A stretch of 64,000 nt of DNA from Ailurus styani. Lineage: Eukaryota; Chordata; Mammalia; Carnivora; Ailuridae. Each line of letters begins with the position of its first letter. Position 1 is the stretch's first letter. Location: contig LNAC01000740.1 of assembly GCA_002007465.1 (NCBI GenBank), positions 22,434-86,433 on the forward strand, written 5' to 3'. The position numbers and the translations under genes are program-made. Under the pieces are notes generated by a model. The model saw only the letters and a list, made by a program, of their open reading frames with translations, had not been told where the DNA came from and did no database searches. Of this stretch, positions 31,395-42,290 are shown piece by piece.

Positions 31395-32345
31395 CCCAGC
31401 TGACTAGTCCTTTGGGGAAAAAATTAAGCTGGATGCCGATCTCACTCTTACACTGAAATAGAAACCAAATGAATCAAAGATGTAAACATAGAAAGGGTAT
31501 GCAGAAGAATACCAGAAGAACATTTAGATAAATAGTTTTATGATTCCAGGATGGCGAGGGCATTTTTTTAAACATCAAATCAAGAATAGAAACCAAACAG
31601 GAAAGACTGGCAGATTGTACTACATAAAAATGTAAACCTTCTGTGTGGCCAATAAATAAACTTGGAAAAATATTTTCAACATATGTTACAGACAAAAGGT
31701 TACCATTACTCATAAAGACAGAAAGCTCTTACCCAAAATGAAGGGGGAAAATGAACTCCACCAAAAAAAGAAAAAAAGGGGGGGGAGTTACCACATGACC
31801 TAGCACTTCATTCCTAGGTATATATCCAAGAAAAATGGAAACATATGTCCACACAAAAACTTATACATGAATGCTCTTAGCTGGATTGTTTATAATAGCC
31901 AAAGAATGGAAACAACCCAAGTGTCTATAAATAAAATGCGATACATGCATACAATGGAAAAGTATTCAGCAGTAAGGAAATAAAATATTGTCACTTCATG
32001 GCTCCAACACGGATAAACCTTGAGATCATCCTAAGTGAAAAGTCACAAAAGACCACATCTTGTATCATTCCATTTACATGAAATGTATAGAATGAGCAAA
32101 TCTATAGAGACAGAAAACAGATTGATTGTACAAGGCTCAGAGGATAGGGGAAAATGAAGAGTGACTGGTAATTACGGTACAGGGTTTCTTTTTGGGGTGA
32201 GGAAAATATTCTAAAACTGATTGTGGTAACGGTTACATGACTCTCTAGATCCACTACACCCCATCAAGTTGTATACTTTACATGGGTGGATTGTATAGTG
32301 TGTGACATATATCTCAGTGAGGCTGTGATATTTTAAAAAAATCAA
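31395..32345 (+). mobile_element. L1M (L1MB/MA-like) ORF2 end and 3' UTR
   Basis: 31440-31770 corresponds to the region downstream of the reverse transcriptase core, in decayed form. 31790-31960 has TGACCTAGCACTTCATTCCT, GGTATATATCCAAGAAAAAT and CCAAAGAATGGAAACAACCC. The 3' UTR has TGATTGTGGTAACGGTTACA and GTTGTATACTTTACATGGG. Many stops and frameshifts; inactive. Confidence 0.85.
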
Positions 32346-32511
32346 TGCTATCAATAATAAGATCAAAATTTAATCCAAAGTCAAAAGATAAGAAGCTGGC
32401 AGAATGAGGCCAATTATAATGAAAGTTTTATTTCATTCAAAATGTAGACATTTTGACCTTTTAAGTACTAAATAGCAGGTGTCATCAAAAATGCAATACA
32501 AAAACTGTTGT
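32346..32511. other. unassigned AT-rich sequence
   Basis: Nothing was recognised; it is the target region of the two SINEs that follow. Confidence 0.4.
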
Positions 32512-32527
32512 AAATACAAGGAGAACC

Positions 32528-32731
32528 TGGGCGCCTGGGTGACTCAGTTGGTTAAGCGACTGCCTTCAGCTCAGGTCATGATCCCTGAGTCCCAGGATCG
32601 AGTCCCACATCAGGCTCCCAGCTCTATGGGGAGTCTGCTTCTCCCTCTGACCTTCTCCCCTCTCATGCTCTCTCTCACTCTCTCTCTTTCTCTCTCTCTC
32701 TCTCAAATAAATAAATAAAATCTTAAAAAAA
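32528..32731 (+). mobile_element. SINEC, older dog-type
   Basis: GGGCGCCTGGGTGACTCAGT, TGGTTAAGCGACTGCCTTCA, CT-rich stretch and AAATAAATAAATAAAATC tail. The target-site duplication starts AAATACAAGGAGAAC at 32512. Confidence 0.95.
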
Positions 32732-32741
32732 AAATACAAGG

Positions 32742-32800
32742 TGGCGTGGGTCGGGTCCCAGCCGTCCGTCGTGGCAGTCATGGCCACCACTGCCTTCCAG
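32742..32800 (+). other. 59-bp GC-rich leader fused 5' to a SINEC (possible mRNA 5' end)
   Basis: A CpG-rich, non-SINE segment lies between the target-site duplication (32732-32741) and the SINE head. It contains an ATG at 32780-32782 in a strong Kozak context (G at -3, G at +4), followed by seven codons (Met-Ala-Thr-Thr-Ala-Phe-Gln) before SINE sequence. It looks like the 5' end of a spliced mRNA joined by template switching. The source gene is not recognised. Confidence 0.5.
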
Positions 32801-33013
32801 GTCACCTGGGTGGCTTAGTGGGTTAAAGCCTCTGCCTTCGGCTCAGGTCATGATCTCAGGGTCCTGGGATCGAGGCCTGCATCGGGCTCCCTGCTCAGCG
32901 GGGAGCCTGCTCCCCCTCTCCCTCTGCCTGCCTCTCTGCCTACTTGTGATCTCTCTCTCTCTCTCTCTCTCTCCCTCCCTCTGTCAAATAAATAAATAAA
33001 ATCTTTTCAAAAA
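32801..33013 (+). mobile_element. SINEC, body of the chimeric insertion
   Basis: CACCTGGGTGGCTTAGTGGG, core, TC run and AAATAAATAAATAAAATC tail. The target-site duplication AAATACAAGG at 32732 and 33014 encloses leader plus SINE. It sits in the downstream duplication of the SINE at 32528. Confidence 0.95.
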
Positions 33014-33023
33014 AAATACAAGG

Positions 33024-33337
33024 AGAACTTGGGGGTGGGGGAAGGGACTCAGAGCGCTTATCCCAAGACAGGTCAAAGGAACTCAAATAAGTGGGACTGT
33101 ACAAAACCTGATTAATCAAATTGGTAAGATGGATCCATAGATAAGTTTCAAACTCTACACCCTCCAAACAAGCATATTCTTTTTAAGTACCCATGGAGCA
33201 TTTACAGAATTTTAAAGAAAATCTTAGTAAATTCACAAAAGTAGAAATTGCACATGGCATATTTTTCACATACAATACAGTAAAACCTATTAAAAACTAA
33301 CACAAAAGTTGACACGCACCAAAAAAAAAGGAAAGCC
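33024..33337. other. unassigned AT-rich sequence
   Basis: No gene or repeat was recognised. Confidence 0.4.
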
Positions 33338-33530
33338 AGGGCTCCTGGGTGGCTCAGTGGGTTAAAGCCTCTGCCTTTGGCTCAGGTCATGATCTCAGGG
33401 TCCTGGGATTATGATCTCAGGGTCCTGGGATTGAGGCCAGGGAACCTGCTTCCTCCTCTCCCTCTGCCTGCCTCTCTGCCTACTTGTGATCTCTCTCTCT
33501 CTGTCAAATAAATTTTTAAAAATTAAAAAA
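33338..33530 (+). mobile_element. SINEC with an internal 22-bp duplication
   Basis: The segment from ATGATCTCAGGGTCCTGGGA is present twice in tandem (about 33388-33431), then GAGGCCAGGGAACCTGC with a small deletion. Target-site duplication AAAGGAAAGCCA. Confidence 0.95.
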
Positions 33531-33612
33531 AAAAAAGGAAAGCCAAGTCATTAAGAAATAAACTCTTTCGACAATTTTTATTTCAAACAGAAATCAAAAC
33601 TGAAATTGTGCT

Positions 33613-33815
33613 GGGGTACCTGGGTGGCTCAGTTGATTGAGCAACTGAGATTGAGCAACTGGATTCAACTCAGGTCATGATCTCATGGCTCATGAGATCA
33701 AGCCCCGTGTCAGGCTCCACGCTCAGTGGGAGTCTGCATGAATATTCTCTCCCTCAGCCCCTTTCCCCACTCTCTCACTCTGTCTCAAATAAATAAATAA
33801 ATCTTTTTTAAAACA
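33613..33815 (+). mobile_element. SINEC, older subfamily
   Basis: GGGGTACCTGGGTGGCTCAG, with a short tandem repeat of GATTGAGCAACTGA near the A box, then AGATCAAGCCCCGTGTCAGG. Target-site duplication AACTGAAATTGTGCT / AACTGAAATCATGCT. Confidence 0.95.
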
Positions 33816-33830
33816 ACTGAAATCATGCTA

Positions 33831-34040
33831 GGCTATATGCTCCACAAATCCTAAGACCTGGTTGTTCCTCTTAAATGTTTTACAAACCCCTTTTTTGCAC
33901 AGAAGCATAACTAGATAGATGTGAGATTTCCTTCTCATTTTGTGTGGCTGGCTCTAGTTGGTCCTGTGTCCTTTTATTTGCCCTTATATGTGTAATTGTG
34001 CTTTCTTTATTGCCTTTTGCTTATGTCCACTTATTTCTCT
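33831..34040. other. sequence 5' of SINEC, possibly L1 minus strand
   Basis: T-rich. It could be part of the L1M (minus) that resumes after the SINE, but no diagnostic motif is visible. Confidence 0.3.
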
Positions 34041-34242
34041 TTTTTAAAGATTTATTTATTTATTCATTTATTTGAGAGAGTATGTGGGGGGAGGGGCAGA
34101 ACGAGAGGGAGAGAATCTCAAGCAGATTCCCTGGTGAGTGTGGAGCCTGATGCAGGGCTCTATCCAATGACCCTGAGATCATAACCTGAGCCAAAATCAA
34201 AAGTGGGATGCTCAACCAACTAACTGAGCCATCCAGGAGCCC
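34041..34242 (-). mobile_element. SINEC, older subfamily
   Basis: TAAAGATTTATTTATTTATT to GAGCCATCCAGGAGCCCC, with the AAAATCAAAAGTGGGATGC variant. Imperfect target-site duplication TGTCCACTTATTT / TGTCCATTCATTT. Confidence 0.93.
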
Positions 34243-34249
34243 CTGGTGT

Positions 34250-34905
34250 CCATTCATTTCCACACCGCTGTGAGTCCTATTTTTAAATTTTATTTATCTA
34301 GAAGTTTGTTTTAATTCTTTCTGTTTAGTAATTTTACTATTAAAGGCAATGAATTTTCCACTGAAAATAGCTTTGGTTGCATCCCAGAAGACTTTTAAAA
34401 CTTTTTTCCTGATTTTGAAAGTAACAGATTTTTTATAAGTAAAAAAGTATACATTCCATAATGTATGACTTAAAAGAGAAAGTTCTTTATCTGTAATTCC
34501 CCCCCTACCACACCTCCCACTCCCTTAACTGATGTTGGAGTTTGAACATTCCTCCCAATTTTTTCTAGGCTAATCACAAGAGTGTGTATGTATATAATAA
34601 CCTTCTGTTAACTGAAATGGAATCGTACTTTCACACTTGACATAAAATTCATTGTTTTCACTTAACCATATAAAAGACAATTTTCCATATTAATGCATAT
34701 AGGCTGCTCTCAGTGGTGACATAATGTTCAGGGTGTAATCATATGTATTCAAGAAGTCAACTACTCACTGATGTTTCAGTTGCTTCCAGCCTCAGGTATG
34801 ACAAACCCTGCTGCAAGGAACATTCTTAAACATGCTTCCTTGCACACCTGTACAAGTTACTGCTATCATATAATCCTACACAAATAGGATTTATAGCTTT
34901 CTCAT
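34250..34905 (-). mobile_element. L1M fragments, minus strand
   Basis: AATAGCTTTGGTTGCATCCC (34361) is typical minus-strand L1 ORF2. 34600-34860 (CATTGTTTTCACTTAACCAT, GCTTCCAGCCTCAGGTATGA, CCTGCTGCAAGGAACATTC) is minus-strand L1M ORF2 end. Heavily diverged. Confidence 0.65.
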
Positions 34906-35534
34906 TCTTGTTGCACAGGTGCCAAACAAGGTTGCCTAGGGCCACAGATAATTTTGTCTGGGTCCACAAACCCCCTTTTAAGAATAACATGATAAGAGAA
35001 ACAAGAAAGACCTGCCTAATATGGTTTCAGGATAAGTGACAACAGAAAATCCTCCAAGAGAGATACAAATAGGGACCTGAACAGAGGGGGAAAAATAGGA
35101 AGATTTCAGGTTTTATAAATGTGTGAAACCAAATTTGTAGGTTTCAGAACTCTGGGGACACTGCAGACGGGCTTTGACCTACGGTCTTCTGCCAGTCGAT
35201 GCATGTAAAAATTCACATAAACACTGCTGTGGCTGTTCTACCTGGCATTGTGGTTGCATAGAAGTAACTGTGCACAGGGGAGGCAAATTCTAAGATCAAA
35301 ATAAGGAGAGAAGACTTCTACCAGGATGATCTTCCCACTCCCACTGCTGCCAAGGGAGACCAAGCCCACCTGGAGTGGGGAGCAGAACAGGGAGGAGACA
35401 CAGCCAAGAAATCCTAACTAGAGGGGACAGGAGGAATAACTAAAGATAACAGGAATTAATTCATTTGAAAAAGAGCTCAACTAGTTATTTTTTAAAAGCT
35501 GTAAGGGCTCCTATTTCAAAAAGCCATTAATAAT
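34906..35534. other. unassigned; small hAT-like patch
   Basis: GGTGCCAAACAAGGTTGCCT...GGTCCACAAACCCCC at 34919-34975 weakly resembles the hAT MITE ends. The rest is unassigned. Confidence 0.35.
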
Positions 35535-35870
35535 AAAATAGATAAACCAGTATGCTATCAGGCTGTGCAGAGTCTTCCCTGGCGTCAGGGATGAAATACT
35601 AGTGGGCAGCCAGGCAAGGTGTGATGAGAGATAAGGCTGGAAAGGTAGACAGGTCCCAGATCATGGAGAGTCTCGTGTGCCATACTAAAGAATATGGATT
35701 CTGTCCAGGGGGCGTTTGGGACTGGTTTGTGTCTTTGCGAGGAGTAGTGGTATGATCACTTTTTACTCTGGAGCAATTGCTGGAGCGCAGTAGGATGGAG
35801 GGAGAGAAATCTAAAGTCAAGAGAACAGAGACTATAAAATGCTCCAAAGGAGAGGCAAGGAGGACCAACC
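35535..35870 (-). mobile_element. ancient LINE (L2-like) fragment
   Basis: GGTCCCAGATCATGGAGAGT, CTCGTGTGCCATACTAAAGA, ATATGGATTCTGTCC, AGTAGTGGTATGATCACTTT and TTGCTGGAGCGCAGTAGGAT follow a widespread mammalian pattern (GGGCCAGATCATG..GGCCTTGT..AGGCCATG..TTTGGATTTTAT..). The family name is uncertain. Confidence 0.5.
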
Positions 35871-36354
35871 CAGCAGTGGTAAGGGGAGTAGAGAATCCAG
35901 TTCTCAGGGAGCGAAACTAAGGGGGGCGTAGGGAATATACAAAATCATACCCTCTCTTACAACTGGGTAAATGTTTTCTTACACATAAAATGAGAATAAT
36001 ATCGGTTTATTCCAAAGATAATGTAAGTGGGTTTGCTTTAAAGTTCACCTATACCCCATCCCTGTTCCAAAAAAGATATAATGCTGCTTAAGTTAAAATC
36101 AAAGATGTGGAAACACTGTAAAGCCCCAGAGATGTGAATTATTACCATCTATTGTTAGCTGCAACGCCTTCACAAACACCTGTGAGTTTAGAGACTGAGT
36201 CCACGGTGCTGTGCGGGGTGGGGAAGAGGGGCAGTGAGGCTGACTCTGCCCAGTAGGCCAACATGAGTGTGACCTTGGGGCCCGGAAGAAAGGCCAAGGT
36301 TGATGAAACCAGTCTGGGAGTTGTGAGCTCAGCGCGTCTGGAATCGGGGCACTC
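35871..36354. other. unassigned intergenic sequence
   Basis: No gene or repeat was recognised. Confidence 0.45.
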
Positions 36355-36510
36355 ACTGTGAGCCAGACACCGTGCCAGACCTATTAGAACTGTTTATCTC
36401 ATTTAATCCTCAGAGCAAACTTGCAAGGACATTGTTATTTTAAAAAAAGAAAAAAAGAAAGGACTTTGCCGATAAGAAAATTTGAGGCTCTTAGAGGTTA
36501 ATTAGCCTCC
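36355..36510 (-). mobile_element. MIR SINE with an A-rich insertion
   Basis: GACACCGTGCCAGACCTATT, CTCATTTAATCCTCAGAGCA and AAATTTGAGGCTCTTAGAGG; an A-rich run (36440-36460) interrupts the middle. Confidence 0.75.
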
Positions 36511-38589
36511 TCGGTGGGAATCCGGGGGACCCATGCTGACTTCTGTCCTTTTCCAATAATGCATAACATTCAGTGTCTGAAAGGGCAGAGCTGTGGTTCA
36601 ATAGAAATATGTCCAGAGCGGCTCTGCCCAGCTGCAGCCCACCCAGGGGCCGCAGGCTGCCTGGTGGGAGTGGGTCTGGCTAGCAGGCGGCGCTTCTGGG
36701 GGTGGGGGTCAGCAAGCCCCCACCTTCGTCTCCGTGGCTGTTCGTTCTCTCTTTCCCTCCAGCAGCAAAGAGCCCCTCGGCCCCTCCCTCTCCCTGGCAG
36801 GCCACTGATGGCAGCTCTCCGCATTAGTCATCCCTGGTCTCATCTCAGAGTGATGCTGACCCCCGCTGCCCCTCCCAGGGACCCCGCTCAGCTGCACCTC
36901 GTAGCTCTGTCTTACGGCTGCAGTGGGACTTCTCCCCACTGAGGCTACAGCTCTCTCGTTAGGCTCCCACAACAAGGGTATTCGTTCATTCCTTGCAGCT
37001 GGCTCAGGTAGGACTCAGCGCTGGCACCATCCAACATCCCTCCAGCATCAGGTCCAGGGGGGAAAAGATGCTGTTGAACCAAAGCATTTGGCAAAACCCC
37101 TCCCTGCTCACCATGTCACTTTAACTAGTCACCTCCCCTCACCATTGACAGCCAGGCATCTCGGTGCTTCCTAACTTGACTAAATCCTAAACTTGGGAGT
37201 TTCTGACTGGCCCTCGAGTGCTCTTGTGGGGTAGATCATGCTAGGATCCTTGCTCCACCAGTCTTCCCTGGGCTGAGGCTGACAGTCAGAAATTAATTAT
37301 AGCTTGGCTCTCTGCCAGGACCCCTCATACTGACCTGACCCAACCTTGATTCTGCTTCTACCAAGTCCTATGCTGCCACCTCCCCAAGTCCCCTTCCCAT
37401 AGGCACACACAGCTTACATGAGACTGGCTGTCCTGGGTGACCACCAGCCACCAGGAATGGGAATCTTCCAGGACAGATCTTGAGCAGCAAGTTCCATCCA
37501 AGACAACAGGAGAAATAAAAGACATCAGAATCTGGGGTTTCAAACACTGGGGGGTGGCAAGTATAAACCCCTGGTCTGCACTCAAGTCAGGGTCATGGAA
37601 ACAAAGAGGAAGTAGAGGGAACAGAACCAGGTCACATCAGGGAAGGAGGTGGGGAGACTGAGTACAGGCCACAAATCTCACTGATGCTTCATGAGCTAGT
37701 GGGTATAGGATGCGTGGAAGAAACCTGCCAGCTGTCAGGGCAGAGCCAGGGTCTGGTGACAAGAGTCAGGGGGCACTGAAGACAGGGTACAAGCCCTTGA
37801 CTCCACCTGGAGTGTCCCAATGTCTGAGCGCGTACCCATGCCCCTCCCCACGGCTGGGCCTGTCCTCTTCCCACCCCAGTCCCCAGGTCGGACCCTGGGA
37901 GCACGTCGGGAGCAGGACTCAGAAGCAAGGGGTGGGTTTCTAGAGCCTCAGGAGCAATGCTTAACAAGGCACAAGCTCAGAGCTCACCTGACGGAGAGAA
38001 ACTGCAGTTCAGGGAAGCCAGGGGCTTCCCACGGTCTGGGTCCCTCACTTAGCTCCCCTGGCCCTTTCACCACAGTCTGACCTGCTTCTCCCAGCCTAGG
38101 AGCTGGGACCTCAGAACCCTGGCTGGTAGGAGGAAGGGAGGACAGGCCTGTCAGCCATGACTGGGGAAACTGGCACAGGGTGACGGATTCATCAGGATTT
38201 ACCCAGGACTTTCCAGGTTTTAGCACCGAAGTCCCACATCCCAGGAAACCCCTCATTCTTTATTTTAAAATGAAAGTTGAACATCCTGGAATACCCACCC
38301 CCAGTCTCAAGCAATTGGGTCACTTAGTCTCCCTAGTTCAGGTCAGCTTCTTTGTCCAAGTGATGAGTGCCCAAGGATAGGCAGGGCCCCTGGGGATTAG
38401 CTCAAAGACAAGATTAAAGCTATCATTCAGATAATCAAACTGTGCAAGACATTCATTCATGCACAGCAAGACCCCAGCTGGCAACTGGAGCGGAGGGAAA
38501 GGAGTCTCCACTAGGGGCAAGGGTTGGCCAGAATCAGGCTGGATCAAGGGAGGGCAGGAGCCAAGGGGGAACCTTCAGTCCCAACCCCT
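36511..38589. other. unassigned GC-rich intergenic sequence
   Basis: About 2 kb without a recognised repeat, the largest repeat-free block with 45530-46928. Many short overlapping frames on both strands (36514-36942, 37710-38080) but none with domain signal. It could hold uncharacterised exons or regulatory DNA; no evidence either way. Confidence 0.5.
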
Positions 38590-38706
38590 GGCTGTCTTAT
38601 TTGTAGCTGTAACTCCTGTTTCCAGGATTGTGCCTGGCACACAGCAAGAACCCAATGCAAAATGAATGAATGAATGATTGAACGAATGAATGAATGAATG
38701 AATAGA
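38590..38706 (+). mobile_element. L2 3' end with (GAAT)n terminal repeat
   Basis: GTGCCTGGCACACAGCAAGA, CCCAATGCAAAATGAATG and then imperfect (GAAT)n to 38703. The tetranucleotide is the natural 3' terminus of L2, here expanded. Confidence 0.7.
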
Positions 38707-40125
38707 TGCAGCCATGTAGACTTCAAACTCTAGAGAAGACCCTCACACCACCGAGGCCCTGCCCAATGTTACAACCCCTAACGTGCAAGCTGGACCCACG
38801 GCAGATTATGCAAAGGGCCGGGGTGGACAAACTCACTGGACACAGGTCTGGGCTGGAGAGAACAACCAACGGGAGGGAGCTTTGCTGCTAGGAGGCTCGC
38901 TGCTGCCGACGGCTCCAGGGGAGACAGCCACGCATCTCCTCTTATGAAAGACCCAGGCTTTAGCAAAGAGCCAAGACAGGCCTTTCACTGAAGCCTTCTC
39001 TGAAAGTCTTCATTGTGAGGAAGTCTCCATCACTAGTCAAAATTCAAGGCCAATCAAGCAGACTTTCCATTAGGCAATCACTTCTAACTTGTAGAGCACT
39101 CTTTACAGTAATTATTGCGGCGGCGGCTTGCTGGGTCTCTCTCTCCTGTCAGGCCTGAGAAGCAGCCGTAGTGCCATCTTGTGGCTCTTTTGAGAACACT
39201 CCAGGGCTGTTCCAGTCCCTTCACCTGTCTGGGTGTGTCAAACACACAGTTTCTGAGAATTCACAACTTTGGCATCTCTCCATAAGAATCTCTGCCCTGC
39301 TGTTTAACAACCTGACCCACTTCTCACCCTTTGAAAATGTCAAAACACAAAAGAACAACCTCCAAATTCAGTGTGGATTCGATGCCATGTGACCGTTGTG
39401 TTTCCAGAAAATTTTCAGAGCTTCTCACAGTAAATCCACATTCGCTGAACTCACTGGATTGCAATTCTCAGATGCAATCCAGAGAAAGATCACACTTCGA
39501 AAGTCTTGCACTCTCTACTTATGGAGGCACACCTTTCTTGTTCATAGAAGGAAATATGGTAGTTGTCCACCATGAAGCTTATTGTCTCATAGGAATGTCA
39601 GGCAGAAGTCAATTCCTGAAATAGAGCCGTGTGACAGTGCTGTGAAGAAGGACACTGGCGCCATGAACCAGTGTGATGGGGCAGGGAGACCGATGTCCAG
39701 AGGGCAAAGTGAGGCTTCCTCCCTGATGCTCGAGCCACGAACTGGAAGTCTGCATTGTCTTCCAGGAAATGCAGAGAGGACATAAGCTTTCTGAGCATTA
39801 TTTCAACAAGCCTGATGGGCGAAGACTGCTGGGCACATGGGGATTTGAACTGCCCCCAGTACTGGGGGTGTTTTGTCTGATTCCCTGTCACCCACCCACA
39901 CCCGCCACCATAACCACCACACAACACACACATATGCAATGCACCTGCACACACAATGCACAATTGAGTTCTCATCTCTTTGTGTTGAAGAGGGATTAAG
40001 TTATGTGCGGATGAGAACTGCAGTTGGATGGAGTCACGCTCAGGTGGAAGAACGGAAAAGCTCTTTGAAAGAAACCTATTTCTGACAAGGTAAGACAAGG
40101 TAAGTCCATACAACAACAACTGGAC
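38707..40125. other. unassigned intergenic sequence; CTCF-like site and CA-rich patch
   Basis: Short GCGGCGGCGG patch at 39117-39126, CTCF-like motif at 39171-39184, and a CA-rich imperfect microsatellite at 39893-39962. Frames at 39598-40119 lack domains. Confidence 0.5.
39171..39184 (-). promoter_or_regulatory. CTCF-like motif (one mismatch)
   Basis: On the minus strand it reads CCACAAGATGGCAC against the core CCASYAGRKGGCRS; only the fifth base differs. Binding is untested. Confidence 0.3.
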
Positions 40126-40323
40126 GGGGCGCCTGGGTGGCTCAGTCGGTTAGGCGTCTGACTCTGGCTCAGGACATGATCTCAGAGTCCTGGGATGGAG
40201 CCCCACATGGGCTTCCTGCTCAGCAGGGAGTCTGCTTCTCCCTCTCCCTCTGCCCCTCCCCTCACTCATGCAAACATGCTCTATTTCTCTCAACTAAATA
40301 AAATCTTAAAAAAAAAAAAAAAA
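40126..40323 (+). mobile_element. SINEC, older subfamily
   Basis: GGGGCGCCTGGGTGGCTCAG, TCGGTTAGGCGTCTGACTC, GGACATGATCTCAGAGTCCT, with CAACTAAATAAAATC and an A-run tail. No clear target-site duplication. Confidence 0.95.
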
Positions 40324-40469
40324 GGAACAGTGGCTGGTGGCTGGACGGTGAGTCTTCAGCCTGAGTCCCCTGTGGAAGAGAAGGGGTTACAGCTAACACA
40401 GCTGGGAGACGTCCCAGGTGCAGAAATTCAGGCACCTTCCAGCTCACCTCCTTCTGATGTTTACAGGAG

Positions 40470-40600
40470 GATAGTGGGAAGGGTGTGAGTCTTGGAATCA
40501 GACAGATACGGGTTCTAACCAAAGCATGGCTCCAGCATGCTTTGCCAAGTTAACTTCTCTGAGCCATTTCAAGATCTGTAAAATGAAATTAAGACTCTCT
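40470..40600 (+). mobile_element. MIR fragment
   Basis: GTGTGAGTCTTGGAATCAGA, CAGATACGGGTTCTAACC, GTTAACTTCTCTGAGCCATT and TCTGTAAAATGAAATTAAG. Confidence 0.8.
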
Positions 40601-40785
40601 AGGCTGCAAGGAGGCCCATGCTCTGTTCTGGCCCTCAAGGCTAGACTCCTACCCCCAAAAGCCCTGCTCTCTCTTGCCCTGCATGATAGGGGATTGCTTT
40701 ACCAAATATTATTGGTTCTTTCTTTTAGAAAGAAACTCAAAATTCAAGATTTTAAATTTGTACTATTGTTATAAAGAATAGATTT

Positions 40786-40879
40786 TTTTAAGTGCACTCT
40801 ATGCCCAACCTGGGGCTTGAACTCATGTCCCCAAGGTCGAGAGTCACATGCTCTACTGACTGAGCTAGTCAAGCATCAC
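40786..40879 (-). mobile_element. short tRNA-derived SINE (old SINEC-related)
   Basis: A compact copy without a CT-rich stretch: GGGGCTTGAACTCATGTCCC, then GAGAGTCACATGCTCTACTG and ACTGAGCTAG, the complements of B and A boxes. Target-site duplication AAGAATAGATTT (40774-40785, 40880-40891). Confidence 0.85.
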
Positions 40880-41088
40880 AAGAATAGATTTTAAAACATG
40901 TTTATTTTCCATACTGGCATAAGTACATCACGGAATAAATAAATTAGGGGAAAGAATACTTACTGAAGAATACTAGTTAGTAAATATGGAAGGAATGATG
41001 GAAATAGAAAATCACCAGTAGGCAAACTTCATGGTAATAATGGTCACATGCAAGTACCACTGAAAGTACAATCAGAAATAGTAAAGTT

Positions 41089-41495
41089 ATGGGCACCTGG
41101 GTGGCTCAGTGGGTTAAAGCCGCTACCTTCGGCTCAGGTCATGATCCCAGGGTCCTGGGATCGAGGCCCACATCGGGCTCTCTGCTCGGCAGGGAGCCTG
41201 CTTCCTCCTCTCTCCTCTCTCTCTGCCTGCCTCTCTGCCTACTTATGATCTCTCTCTCTGTGTCAAATGAATAAATAAAAAAAATAAAAAAATAAATCTT
41301 TAAAAAAAAAAAAATAAAGCCGCTACCTTCGGCTCAGGTCATGATCCCAGGGTCCTGGGATCAAGGCCCGCATCGGGCTCTCTGCTCAGCAGGGAGCCTG
41401 CTTCCTCCTCTCTCCTCTCTCTCTGCCTGCCTCTCTGCCAACTTGTAATCTCTCTCTCTGTGTCAAATGAATAAATAAAATCTTTAAAAAAAAAA
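41089..41495 (+). mobile_element. SINEC dimer in a single pair of target repeats
   Basis: Unit 1 starts GGGCACCTGGGTGGCTCAGT at 41090. Unit 2 starts at 41315 with TAAAGCCGCTACCTTCGGCT, lacking the first ~26 bases. Both share rare variants (GCCGCTACC, GATCCCAGGG, TCAAATGAATAAATAAA, CTCTCCTCTCTCTCTGCC). AGAAATAGTAAAGTT occurs once on each outer side (41073, 41496). Confidence 0.95.
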
Positions 41496-41529
41496 AGAAA
41501 TAGTAAAGTTGCATAACTTCAAAGTATCT

Positions 41530-41935
41530 CCCCTACAAGATGCCTATTAAATACAAACAGGAAAATGGTAACTTTGCAGTGAAGAAACCTTGGGGTTAAT
41601 ACCCCACGTCATAAGACATATCAATATCAGTGATAGGATGTCTTGAGAAGGGAGCTCAGCACTTGTGTGGTATGCTTGCCAGGAAAGGATAACTTCAGTT
41701 GAATCATAAGAAAACACCAGACAAACCCAAATTAAGGGTCTATTTCTACAAAATAATTGGCCAGTACTTTTCAGAAGTATCAAAGTTATGAAAGGCAAAA
41801 AACTTAGAAAAAAAAACACCCTCTCATAGACTAGAGAAGATTAAGAAAACATGACAACTAAATGCAGCGTGGGGTCCAAGATTGGATTCTGAACCCAAAA
41901 AGGACATTAGTGGTTTTATAACATTCTGTTGTAAT
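41530..41935 (+). mobile_element. L1M 3' UTR fragment
   Basis: ACAGGAAAATGGTAACTTTG, ATTGGCCAGTACTTTTCAGA, AGTATCAAAGTTATGAAAGG and CATGACAACTAAATGCAGCG match the 3' UTR type also seen at 60700. Confidence 0.65.
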
Positions 41936-42290
41936 AATAAACAAATATTTATCTAACCAATCCCAGGTTTGTCTCCAATTTTCCCTATTATAAATGATAC
42001 TTTTATAAAAACTTATGTGTTGTGTGACTATATTTATATAATCACTTCTGCCCTATCCTGCCATATATATATTCTGAGATAGAGAAATAGATGATAGAGA
42101 CATAAATAGATAGATAGATATAAAAATAGTCTTAGAAGGAGGGTGGGTGGTTGAGTCAAAGGATAAGAAAAGGTTAAGTTTTGATCACACTTCTGCCAAC
42201 AGTGAATGAAAGTGACCATTTCCCCACATCCTGACAAATAATAACTACTAGCATTTTTCAATTTTTTCAGTAGAATGGGCAAAACACGAA
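41936..42290 (-). mobile_element. L1M fragment, minus strand
   Basis: TCAAAGGATAAGAAAAGG, CACTTCTGCCAACAGTGAAT and TTTCCCCACATCCTGACAAA match the minus-strand 3' part of old L1 ORF2. A GATA-rich simple repeat (42089-42122) lies inside. Confidence 0.7.

Noticed and set aside
39598..40119. 173-codon minus-strand open frame
   Set aside because: No domain; overlaps a CA-rich simple repeat and competing frames.
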